From Streptomyces sp. Ru72 (GTDB taxonomy: Bacteria > Actinomycetota > Actinomycetes > Streptomycetales > Streptomycetaceae), in assembly GCF_002920635.1 (NCBI RefSeq), contig NZ_PQSR01000008.1, positions 80,681 through 144,680 on the forward strand: a stretch of DNA of 64,000 nucleotides, in the 5' to 3' direction. Below the pieces are notes generated by a model. That model saw only the letters and a list, made by a program, of their open reading frames with translations. It did no database searches and was not told the DNA's origin. The position numbers were made by a program, and so were the translations under genes. Below, piece after piece: positions 48,146 through 55,800 of the stretch (the stretch's first letter is position 1; every line of letters begins with the position of its first letter).

Positions 48146-48709
48146 ATGCCTACTGAGAAGACGTCCGAGGACAGCGCCGGCATCCTCCTCGTCGACGACA
48201 TGGAGGACAACCTCACCGCTTTGGAGGCCGTGCTGCGCTCGCTCAACGAGCCGCTGGTACGCGCGCGTTCGGGCGAGGAGGCGATGAAGGCGCTGCTCGA
48301 ACGCCGGTTCGCGGTGGTCCTGCTGGACATCCGCATGCCGGGCATGGACGGTTTCGAGACCGCCGCGCACATCAAACGCCTGGACCGGACCAAGGACGTC
48401 CCGATCGTCTTCCTGACCGGCTCGGACGCGGAGGCCGGATATGCCTTCCGGGGGTACGCGACGGGGGCCGCGGACTATCTGACGAAGCCGTTCGATCCGT
48501 GGGTGCTGCGGGCCAAGGTGACGGTCTTCCTGGATCTGTACCGCAAGAGCAGGCGGTTGGAGCGGCTGCAGGAGGGCCTGACCGGCCTGGTGGAGCACCT
48601 GTCCGGCCTGGAGGAACGCCTGTCCGCGGGCGCCCTCCCGGACCTGGCGGAACTACGGTGCCAGGTCCGGGAGCTGCAGCAGTTGGCGGCCGAGGGGCAA
48701 GGGTCCTGA
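48146..48709 (+). CDS. Response regulator with coiled-coil tail
   Basis: 187 residues. Receiver domain with acidic pocket (ILLVDDMEDN, ~13-22), phosphoacceptor Asp in VVLLDIRMPGMDGFE (~58), Thr in VFLTGSD and Lys in YLTKPFDPW (~108). The C-terminal ~60 residues are helical (SRRLERLQEGLTGLVEHLSGLEERL) and may dimerise; there is no DNA-binding or enzyme domain. ATG 48146 is chosen at the natural N-terminus; upstream in-frame starts to 48095 cannot be excluded. No kinase is nearby; it may work with the divergent SpoIIE phosphatase. Confidence 0.83.
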   Translation: MPTEKTSEDSAGILLVDDMEDNLTALEAVLRSLNEPLVRARSGEEAMKALLERRFAVVLLDIRMPGMDGFETAAHIKRLDRTKDVPIVFLTGSDAEAGYAFRGYATGAADYLTKPFDPWVLRAKVTVFLDLYRKSRRLERLQEGLTGLVEHLSGLEERLSAGALPDLAELRCQVRELQQLAAEGQGS

Positions 48710-48716
48710 CGCTCCC

Positions 48717-50591
48717 TCAGACCTCGCGCGACCCCGCGTACATCTCGTCGATCAGGTGCTTGTACTCCCGTTCGACGACCGGACGCTTCAGCTTCAGGCT
48801 GGGCGTGATCTCTCCGTGCTCCACGTCGAGGTCCCGGGGCAGCAGCCGGAACTTCTTGATGGTCTGCCAGCGCTGGAGGCCCTCGTTGAGCTGCTTGACG
48901 TAGCCGTCGACCATCTCCACCGTCTGCGGGGCGGCCACGACCTCGGCGTAGGACTTGCCCTCCAGGCCGTTCTCCTTCGCCCACTGAAGGATCGCGACCT
49001 CGTCGAGCGCGATGAGCGCGGTGCAGAAGTTACGGTCGGCGCCGTGCACGAGGATGTTGGAGACGTAGGGGCAGACCGCCTTGAACTGTCCCTCGACCTC
49101 GGCGGGCGCGATGTACTTTCCGCCGGAGGTCTTGATGAGGTCCTTCTTGCGGTCGGTGATGCGCAGATACCCGTCGGGCGACAGCTCGCCGATGTCACCG
49201 GTGTGGAACCAGCCGTCCGGCTCCAGCACCTCGGCGGTCTTCTCGGGCAGCCCGTGGTAGCCCTCCATGATGCCGGGGCCGCGCAGCAGGATCTCGCCGT
49301 CGTCCGCGATGCGCACCTCCGTGCCGGGCAGCGGCTTGCCGACCGTGCCGGTGCGGTAGGCCTCGCCCGGGTTGACGAAGGAGGCCGCGGAGGACTCGGT
49401 GAGGCCGTAGCCCTCCAGGATGTGGATGCCGGCGCCCGCGAAGAAGTACCCGATCTCGGGCGCGAGGGCGGCCGAGCCGGAGACGCAGGCGCGCAGCCGG
49501 CCGCCGAACGCCTCGCGGATCTTGGCGTACACCAGGGCGTCCGCGACCTTGTGCTTGGCGCCGAGACCGAACGGCACGGCATGCGTGCCGGTGCGGCGGA
49601 AGTTGTCCTGGGAGACCTTGGCGTACTCGCGGGCGACCTCCGCCGCCCACTGGAAGATCTTGTACTTGGCCGGGCCGCCCGCCCGGGCCTTGGCCGCGAC
49701 GCCGTTGTAGACCTTCTCGAAGATGCGCGGCACGGCGGCCATGTACGTCGGCTGCACCACCGGCAGATTCTCGATGATCTTGTCGACGCGGCCGTCGACG
49801 GCGGTGACGTGCCCGACCTCGATCTGGCCCGAGGTGAGCACCTTGCCGAAGACATGGGCGAGCGGCAGCCACAGGTACTGCACGTCCTCGGGGCCGAGCA
49901 GCCCGGTCGCGGCGATCGCCTTCGCCATGTACGCCCAGTTGTCGTGCGGCAGACGCACGCCCTTGGGGCGCCCGGTGGTGCCTGAGGTGTAGATGAGTGT
50001 GGCGAGCTGGTCCTTGGTGATCGCACCGACCCGTTCCTTGATCAGCTCGGGGTGCTTCTCCAGGTGGGCGGCGCCGCGCTGCTCCAGTTCGGCCAGGCTG
50101 AGCACTCCGTCGCCGGTCTCGGCGCCCGCCGGGTCGATCACCACGATGTGCGTCAGGGCGGGCAGCTCGTCGCGCTTCTGCTGTGCCTTGGCGAGCTGCT
50201 CGGCGTTCTCCGCGACGAGCACCTTGCTCTGGGAGTCGGCGAGGATGAAGGCCGACTCATCGGCGTTGGTCTGCGGATAGATGGTGGTCGTGGCGGCACC
50301 GGCGCACAGGATGCCGAGGTCGGCGAGGATCCACTCGACCCGGGTGGAGGAGGCGAGGGCGACGCGCTGCTCGGGCTGGACCCCCAGTTCGATGAGCCCG
50401 GCCGCGATCGCGTGGACCCGCTCTGCGGCTTCGGCCCAGCTCAGCGACTTCCAGTCGTCGGGGCCCTCACCGGAGGCCGGGGGTACGGGGTAGCGGTAGG
50501 CCTCGGCGTCCGGCGTGGCCGCCACGCGCTCCAGGAAGAGCGCCGCCACGGAGGGCGGACGGTTCTCGATCAAAGTCTGTGTGTCGCTCAC
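48717..50591 (-). CDS. Long-chain acyl-CoA ligase (AMP-binding)
   Basis: 624 residues. Adenylation core with P-loop YTSGTTGRPKGV (~190-201), A4/A5-type motif GYGLTESSAASF (~395) and hinge WFHTGDIGELSPDGYLRITDRKKDLIK split at ~468-495. Activates long-chain fatty acids to CoA esters (FadD15-like). GTG 50591 chosen because GGAGG lies five bases upstream; the ATG at 50633 would be 14 codons longer. A palindromic site lies about 90 bp upstream. It ends seven bases from the convergent response regulator. Confidence 0.93.
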   Translation of the reverse strand: MSDTQTLIENRPPSVAALFLERVAATPDAEAYRYPVPPASGEGPDDWKSLSWAEAAERVHAIAAGLIELGVQPEQRVALASSTRVEWILADLGILCAGAATTTIYPQTNADESAFILADSQSKVLVAENAEQLAKAQQKRDELPALTHIVVIDPAGAETGDGVLSLAELEQRGAAHLEKHPELIKERVGAITKDQLATLIYTSGTTGRPKGVRLPHDNWAYMAKAIAATGLLGPEDVQYLWLPLAHVFGKVLTSGQIEVGHVTAVDGRVDKIIENLPVVQPTYMAAVPRIFEKVYNGVAAKARAGGPAKYKIFQWAAEVAREYAKVSQDNFRRTGTHAVPFGLGAKHKVADALVYAKIREAFGGRLRACVSGSAALAPEIGYFFAGAGIHILEGYGLTESSAASFVNPGEAYRTGTVGKPLPGTEVRIADDGEILLRGPGIMEGYHGLPEKTAEVLEPDGWFHTGDIGELSPDGYLRITDRKKDLIKTSGGKYIAPAEVEGQFKAVCPYVSNILVHGADRNFCTALIALDEVAILQWAKENGLEGKSYAEVVAAPQTVEMVDGYVKQLNEGLQRWQTIKKFRLLPRDLDVEHGEITPSLKLKRPVVEREYKHLIDEMYAGSREV

Positions 50592-50676
50592 GACATCCTC
50601 CGGGGCCCGCGGCGGTGCGGCTGGCTGGCTCATTGCTGCTGGATCGTTGCGGCTGCGGTCACTCGAGACCTTTTGT

Positions 50677-50691
50677 TTAACTCACGAGTAA
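50677..50691. promoter_or_regulatory. Candidate operator upstream of acyl-CoA ligase
   Basis: TTAACTCACGAGTAA is an imperfect palindrome (TTACTC on one arm, GAGTtA on the other) in an unusually A/T-rich patch, 86 bp before the GTG. TetR-type fatty-acid regulators use sites of this shape; the regulator is not known. Confidence 0.4.
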
Positions 50692-50785
50692 CCCTCGAGC
50701 AGGCATCAGAGTAGAGCCCGACCGGCCGGTGCGTAAGGGGCGGTGGCCTGTCGTTTCGTACACAGAGCGACCGGCCGCACGCACA

Positions 50786-50817
50786 GGGGCCCGCCGCGCT
50801 TTCGCACGACGGGCCCC
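50786..50817 (-). terminator. Terminator after lepA
   Basis: GGGGCCCG (50786-50793) pairs with CGGGCCCC (50810-50817); 40 bp past the lepA stop. Confidence 0.65.
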
Positions 50818-50856
50818 GTACCACCCGGTTTGCCGGGGTCATCGCGGGAGACCGCG

Positions 50857-52725
50857 TTACTTCTTGCCCTTGCTCGACCCCGCGCTGTCATCGCTGGAGA
50901 GCACCGCGATGAAGGCTTCCTGCGGAACCTCCACGGAACCCACCATCTTCATCCGCTTCTTGCCCTCCTTCTGCTTCTCCAGCAGCTTCCGCTTACGGGA
51001 GATGTCACCGCCGTAGCACTTGGCGAGGACGTCCTTGCGGATGGCGCGGATGGTCTCGCGGGCGATCACCCGGGAGCCGATGGCGGCCTGCACCGGCACC
51101 TCGAAGTTCTGCCGCGGGATGAGTTCCTTCAGCTTGGCGACGAGCCGGACGCCGTAGGCGTACGCCTGGTCCTTGTGGGTGATCGCGGAGAAGGCGTCGA
51201 CCTTGTCGCCGTGCAGCAGGATGTCCACCTTGACGAGGCTCGAGGACTGCTCTCCGGTGGGCTCGTAGTCCAGGGAGGCGTACCCGCGCGTCTTGGACTT
51301 CAACTGGTCGAAGAAGTCGAAGACGATCTCGGCGAGCGGCAGCGTGTAGCGGATCTCGACGCGGTCCTCGGACAGGTAGTCCATGCCGAGGAGAGAGCCG
51401 CGGCGGGTCTGGCACAGCTCCATGATCGCGCCGATGAACTCGGTGGGCGCGAGGATCGTGGCCCGCACGACCGGCTCGTACACCTCGGCGAGCTTGCCCT
51501 CGGGGAATTCGCTCGGATTGGTGACCGTGTGCTCCTCGCCGTCCTCCATGATCACGCGGTAGACCACGTTCGGCGCGGTCGCGATCAGGTCGAGCCCGAA
51601 CTCGCGCTCGAGCCGCTCGCGGATCACGTCGAGGTGCAGCAGTCCGAGGAAGCCGACGCGGAAGCCGAAGCCGAGGGCGGCGGAGGTCTCCGGCTCGTAG
51701 ACGAGGGCGGCGTCGTTGAGCTGGAGCTTGTCCAGGGCCTCGCGCAGATCGGGGTAGTCCGAACCGTCCAGCGGATACAGACCCGAGAAGACCATGGGCT
51801 TCGGGTCCTTGTACCCGCCCAGCGGCTTCTCGGCGCCCTTGGCCTGGCTGGTGATGGTGTCACCGACCTTGGACTGGCGGACGTCCTTCACCCCGGTGAT
51901 GAGGTAACCCACCTCACCGACCCCGAGGCCGTCGGCACCGAGCATCTCGGGCGAGTTGACGCCGATCTCCAGCAGTTCGTGCGTGGCGCCGGTGGACATC
52001 ATCCGGATGCGCTCGCGCTTGTTGAGCTGGCCGTCGACGACACGGACGTAGGTGACGACGCCGCGGTAGGAGTCGTAGACCGAGTCGAAGATCATCGCGC
52101 GGGCGGGCGCGTCGGCGACGCCGACCGGGGCCGGGATCTGCTCGACGACCTTGTCCAGCAGCGCCTCGACACCCAGACCGGTCTTGGCGGAGACCTTCAG
52201 CACGTCGCCGGGATCGCAGCCGATGAGGTTGGCGAGCTCCTCGGCGAACTTCTCCGGCTGCGCGGCCGGCAGGTCGATCTTGTTGAGGACGGGGATGATC
52301 GTGAGGTCGTTCTCCATCGCCAGGTAGAGGTTGGCGAGGGTCTGCGCCTCGATGCCCTGGGCGGCGTCGACGAGGAGGATGGTCCCCTCGCAGGCGGCGA
52401 GGGAGCGCGAGACCTCGTAGGTGAAGTCGACGTGCCCGGGGGTGTCGATCATGTTCAGGATGTGCGTGTTGCCCGGATCGTGGGTGGGGGCCCAGGGCAG
52501 CCGCACGGCCTGGGACTTGATCGTGATGCCGCGCTCGCGCTCGATGTCCATGCGGTCGAGGTACTGAGCGCGCATCTGCCGCTGCTCGACGACGCCGGTC
52601 AACTGGAGCATCCGGTCGGCGAGCGTGGACTTGCCGTGGTCGATGTGCGCGATGATGCAGAAATTGCGGATCAGAGCCGGGTCGGTACGGCTCGGCTCGG
52701 GCACATGGCTAGGGATCGCGGGCAC
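50857..52725 (-). CDS. lepA: Elongation factor 4 (LepA)
   Basis: 622 residues, the usual length. Translational GTPase with G1 AHIDHGKST (~17), G2 RGITIKSQ, G3 DTPGHVDF, G4 NKIDLP and the LepA-specific C-terminal domain ([22 protein letters not shown], ~575). It back-translocates or remodels stalled ribosomes. GTG 52725 chosen over the ATG at 52794, with AGGA seven bases upstream. Divergent from rpsT, as is usual in actinobacteria. Confidence 0.97.
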   Translation of the reverse strand: MPAIPSHVPEPSRTDPALIRNFCIIAHIDHGKSTLADRMLQLTGVVEQRQMRAQYLDRMDIERERGITIKSQAVRLPWAPTHDPGNTHILNMIDTPGHVDFTYEVSRSLAACEGTILLVDAAQGIEAQTLANLYLAMENDLTIIPVLNKIDLPAAQPEKFAEELANLIGCDPGDVLKVSAKTGLGVEALLDKVVEQIPAPVGVADAPARAMIFDSVYDSYRGVVTYVRVVDGQLNKRERIRMMSTGATHELLEIGVNSPEMLGADGLGVGEVGYLITGVKDVRQSKVGDTITSQAKGAEKPLGGYKDPKPMVFSGLYPLDGSDYPDLREALDKLQLNDAALVYEPETSAALGFGFRVGFLGLLHLDVIRERLEREFGLDLIATAPNVVYRVIMEDGEEHTVTNPSEFPEGKLAEVYEPVVRATILAPTEFIGAIMELCQTRRGSLLGMDYLSEDRVEIRYTLPLAEIVFDFFDQLKSKTRGYASLDYEPTGEQSSSLVKVDILLHGDKVDAFSAITHKDQAYAYGVRLVAKLKELIPRQNFEVPVQAAIGSRVIARETIRAIRKDVLAKCYGGDISRKRKLLEKQKEGKKRMKMVGSVEVPQEAFIAVLSSDDSAGSSKGKK

Positions 52726-52878
52726 GCAGGGTCCTGATTCTTGAGGCGTCCGCAGTGTCTGCGGTCTCGGGTCGGATCGATACGTAGCCTCCATGGTCCC
52801 ACGCGCGCGGGGCTACGACCGGTTTGGGCCGTACCGGAGGCGGTGGAACGGGTGGCCGGGGGAGGGCTCGCGGCCGGT

Positions 52879-52908
52879 TTGGGCGGGCCGGAGGGCGGCT
52901 GGTAGCCT
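52879..52908 (+). promoter_or_regulatory. Promoter of rpsT
   Basis: TTGGGC and TAGCCT spaced by 18 bp, giving a leader of about 100 nt. Confidence 0.5.
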
Positions 52909-52914
52909 GGGTGG

Positions 52915-53012
52915 CTGTGTCTCCTGCCCTCTCAGCGCGAGACACGTCTTCAAGAAATCACCGGAGCGTGAGACGTCCAGTCTCGCGTGCCTGAACCTGT
53001 AAAGGCTCATTC
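52915..53012 (+). other. rpsT 5' leader with two hairpins
   Basis: GTGTCTC (52916-52922) can pair with GAGACAC (52938-52944), and GAGAC (52971-52975) with GTCTC (52981-52985). Possible site of autogenous control by S20, as known in E. coli; unproven here. Confidence 0.4.
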
Positions 53013-53279
53013 GTGGCGAACATCAAGTCCCAGATCAAGCGGAACAAGACGAACGAGAAGGCGCGCCTGCGCAACAAGGCCGTCAAGTCCTCGCTCAAGA
53101 CCGCGATCCGCAAGGCTCGCGAGGCCGCTGCCGCGGGCGACGTCGAGAAGGCCACCGAGCTCCAGCGCGCCGCCGCGCGTGCGCTCGACAAGGCCGTCTC
53201 GAAGGGCGTCATCCACAAGAACCAGGCCGCCAACAAGAAGTCGGCGCTGGCCACCAAGGTCACGGCCCTCAAGGGCTGA
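53013..53279 (+). CDS. rpsT: 30S ribosomal protein S20
   Basis: 88 residues, full-length bS20, Lys/Arg-rich helical bundle ([20 protein letters not shown] at the N-terminus). Binds 16S rRNA helices 9 and 44. GTG start with a weak AAAGG upstream. Divergent from lepA. Confidence 0.98.
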   Translation: MANIKSQIKRNKTNEKARLRNKAVKSSLKTAIRKAREAAAAGDVEKATELQRAAARALDKAVSKGVIHKNQAANKKSALATKVTALKG

Positions 53280-53360
53280 CCCTCCTTTTGATCTGAACTG
53301 ATCCAACCGCCGGAAGGACCCAGAGCGGGCCCTCTCTCATCCGCTCCCGACCGGCATCCC

Positions 53361-53402
53361 GAGTCCGTACGCGGCCTGCGTTCGCCACGCGGGTACGGAC
53401 TC
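53361..53402. terminator. Hairpin 1 after rpsT
   Basis: GAGTCCGTAC (53361-53370) and GTACGGACTC (53393-53402): perfect 10-bp arms, with further pairing possible inside the 22-nt loop. Confidence 0.65.
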
Positions 53403-53413
53403 ATCTGCTTCAA

Positions 53414-53466
53414 CCGAAGGCCCCGCGGCCCGTCCTTCCCCAGGACGGAGTGCGCGGGGCCTTCGG
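53414..53466. terminator. Hairpin 2 after rpsT, bidirectional
   Basis: CCGAAGGCCCCGCG (53414-53427) and its exact complement at 53453-53466: 14-bp arms with an inner GTCC/GGAC stem. A U-rich stretch is absent on both sides. Confidence 0.7.
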
Positions 53467-53591
53467 CATGATCAGCCGGTCGGGCACAGGCAGCCAGTCG
53501 GGCATGAGGCAGCCGCGTCGGCATCGGAAGTCACCCTCAGCTCCAGCGGAAGCGCCCTCGGCATCCGCTGGGTGGGCGGGCCGTGCTCTCG

Positions 53592-54581
53592 CTATCCGCG
53601 CCCCCGGGACCGCGCCGCCCGGGCGATCGTCACCACGGCCTTCTCCAGCGCGTACTCCGGGTCGTCCCCGCCGCCCTTCACGCCCGCGTCCGCCTCGGCC
53701 ACCGCACGCAGCGCGACCGCGACCCCCTCCGGCGTCCAGCCCCGCATCTGCTGCCGGACCCGGTCGATCTTCCACGGCGGCATGCCCAGCTCCCGGGCGA
53801 GGTCCGCGGGCCGGCCGCCCCGGGCCGAGGAGAGCTTGCCGATCGCCCGCACACCCTGCGCCAGCGCGCTCGTGATCATCACCGGCGCCACGCCCGTCGC
53901 CAGCGACCACCTGAGCGCCTCCAGCGCCTCCGCCGCCCGCCCCTCGACCGCCCGGTCCGCGACCGTGAAGCTGGAGGCCTCGGCCCGCCCTGTGTAGTAC
54001 CGCCCGACCACCGCCTGGTCGATCGTGCCCTCGACGTCCGCGGTGAGCTGCGCCACCGCGGATGCCAACTCCCTCAGGTCGCTGCCGATCGCGTCGACCA
54101 GTGCCTGGCACGCCTCGGGCGTCGCCGAACACCCCAGCGTGCGGAACTCTCCGCGCACGAACGCCAGCCGGTCCGCCGGCTTCGTCATCTTCGGGCACGC
54201 CACCTCCCGGGCGCCCGCCTTGCGCGCGGCGTCGAGCAGGCCCTTGCCCTTGGCGCCGCCCGCGTGCAGCAGCACGAGGGTGATCTCCTCGGCGGGCGAG
54301 GCGAAGTATCCCTTGAGTTCCTTGATCGTGTCGGCCGGAAGGTCCTGTGCGTCGCGCACGACCACGACCTTGCGCTCGGCGAAGAGCGACGGGCTCGTCA
54401 ACTCGGCCAGCGTGCCGGGCTGCAACTGGTCCGGGGTCAGGTCCCGCACGTCCGTGTCGGCGTCGGCGGCCCTGGCGGCGGCCACCACCTCCCGCACGGC
54501 ACGGTCGAGCAGGAGGTCCTCCTGGCCCACGGCAAGGGTGACGGGGGCGAGAGGGTCGTCATTCACGGTCTTCTTGGCCAT
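53592..54581 (-). CDS. holA: DNA polymerase III subunit delta
   Basis: 329 residues. Clamp-loader delta subunit: N-terminal RecA-like domain without Walker residues (LAVGQEDLLLDRAVREVV), the middle TSPSLFAERKVVVVRDAQDL (beta-clamp interaction region, ~60-80) and a C-terminal collar domain (DPEYALEKAVVTIARA). It opens the sliding clamp. ATG 54581 begins MAKKTVNDD, the family start. Not overlapping its neighbours. Confidence 0.95.
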   Translation of the reverse strand: MAKKTVNDDPLAPVTLAVGQEDLLLDRAVREVVAAARAADADTDVRDLTPDQLQPGTLAELTSPSLFAERKVVVVRDAQDLPADTIKELKGYFASPAEEITLVLLHAGGAKGKGLLDAARKAGAREVACPKMTKPADRLAFVRGEFRTLGCSATPEACQALVDAIGSDLRELASAVAQLTADVEGTIDQAVVGRYYTGRAEASSFTVADRAVEGRAAEALEALRWSLATGVAPVMITSALAQGVRAIGKLSSARGGRPADLARELGMPPWKIDRVRQQMRGWTPEGVAVALRAVAEADAGVKGGGDDPEYALEKAVVTIARAARSRGRG

Positions 54582-54642
54582 CACGGACAGCATCCCACGC
54601 GCCACTGACAACGGATGTCGGCGGCAGCCGCCGCCCGGAGGG

Positions 54643-54888
54643 TCACGGCTCCTCCCGCCAGCCGTCCCACTCCCCCGCGAACGCGTCCAGCAGCTCGGGG
54701 TCGAGCAGCCCTTGTTCGTCCCGCAGCACCACCAGCCACTGCGCGTCCTCGGCGTCGTCCTCACCGGCCAGCGCGTCCCGGACGATCCGCGGTTCCTCCT
54801 CCAGCCGGAACCGTTCCGCGAGCACCTCCGCCGCCTCCTGAGCGGCATCGCGGTCCGGCAGCACCAGCACATGTCTCACATCGCTCAC
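54643..54888 (-). CDS. Small conserved protein of unknown function
   Basis: 81 residues, acidic, soluble, alternating beta and helix (VRHVLVLPDRDAAQEAAEVLAERF, then DAQWLVVLRDEQGLLDPELLDAFA). The GTG at 54888 gives the likely N-terminus; the frame is open to 54936. The layout resembles the small RraB-like/ACT-like alpha-beta folds, but no family is certain. It lies between holA and the arylamine acetyltransferase on the same strand. Confidence 0.65.
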   Translation of the reverse strand: MSDVRHVLVLPDRDAAQEAAEVLAERFRLEEEPRIVRDALAGEDDAEDAQWLVVLRDEQGLLDPELLDAFAGEWDGWREEP

Positions 54889-54939
54889 GAGGCCATTGTC
54901 CGGCACCGGGACCCGGCCGACGCCCAAGCCCTGCACCGC

Positions 54940-55800
54940 TCAGCCGCTCTGGCCCGCCCTTCGCAGCGCGGGCGCCCGGTCCAACTCGATCCCGAACCGC
55001 TCCCGGTACACCTCCAGCACCTCCTTCTCACCCGCCAGTTCCGTCCCCTCCTTCCGCCCGTCCGGGGTCGTCACCGTCAGTCGGCTGCCACTGAGCGTGA
55101 TCCGCCCTCCGTCCTCCGTGACCCGCGAGCACACCAGCGACCGCACGAAGTGCGACTCGGGCGACGTGCTGTGCCACCAGGCCCCGGCCCTGAAGTCCCC
55201 GAGCGTCCGCGGCCGCACCTCCAGCCGGTACTGCCGCCTGCCCTCGCGCATCACGTCGAGGTCCTCGAACTCGGCCGAATCCCCGCCTCCCCGCGCTCCC
55301 GCCGCATCCGCCCCGGCCTCGACCACCCGGAACACCCCGGCCGGGTCCCGCTGCTCGCCCCGCTGCCGGAACGCCAGCGGACAGTGGCTGTGGGCACCGA
55401 ACCCCACGTCCGCCAACCAGTCGCCTCCGTCCACCGCCCGCACCCGCAGCGCGAGATGGTCGTACGGAATCCCGAGCCGCCCCTCGTCGTCGTGGACCCG
55501 CCCGGCGAGCAGCGTGACATCGAAGCCGAGTGCGGTCAGCAACGCCCCGAACGCCCCGTTGAGTTCGTAGCAGAAGCCTCCCCTGCGGGCCCCCACGATC
55601 TTGTCCAGCAGCCGCTCCTCCTCCAGCACGATCTTCTCGCCGAGGTGGATCGACAGGTTCTCGAACGGCACGGTCCTCAGATGGCGCAGATGCAGCTCGC
55701 GCAGCACATCGCCGGTGGGCCAGGCGGGGTGCCGCGCCCCGATCCTGCGGAGGTAGGCGTCAACCTGTGCGGAGTCCATGCCCTCAGTCTCTCGCCACAC
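54940..55800 (-). CDS. nat: Arylamine N-acetyltransferase
   Basis: 286 residues. Cys-His-Asp triad: RRGGFCYELNGAFG (Cys ~76), IPYDHLALRV (His ~114) and WLADVGFGAHSHCPL (Asp ~129). Acetyl-CoA-dependent acetylation of arylamines or hydrazines; NAT paralogues also close macrolactams (RifF), but no biosynthetic cluster is present. The GTG at 55800 has GGAGG seven bases upstream and overlaps the comEC stop; ATG 55779 (MDSAQVDAYL) is the alternative and more family-like start. Confidence 0.9.
   Translation of the reverse strand: MWRETEGMDSAQVDAYLRRIGARHPAWPTGDVLRELHLRHLRTVPFENLSIHLGEKIVLEEERLLDKIVGARRGGFCYELNGAFGALLTALGFDVTLLAGRVHDDEGRLGIPYDHLALRVRAVDGGDWLADVGFGAHSHCPLAFRQRGEQRDPAGVFRVVEAGADAAGARGGGDSAEFEDLDVMREGRRQYRLEVRPRTLGDFRAGAWWHSTSPESHFVRSLVCSRVTEDGGRITLSGSRLTVTTPDGRKEGTELAGEKEVLEVYRERFGIELDRAPALRRAGQSG

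Larger units (their letters stand above)
53280..53591. other. 312-bp gene-free spacer between rpsT and holA with two long hairpins
   Basis: Apart from two large inverted repeats (53361-53402 and 53414-53466) there is no plausible reading frame. It separates two convergent genes, so bidirectional termination is the likely use. Confidence 0.7.
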
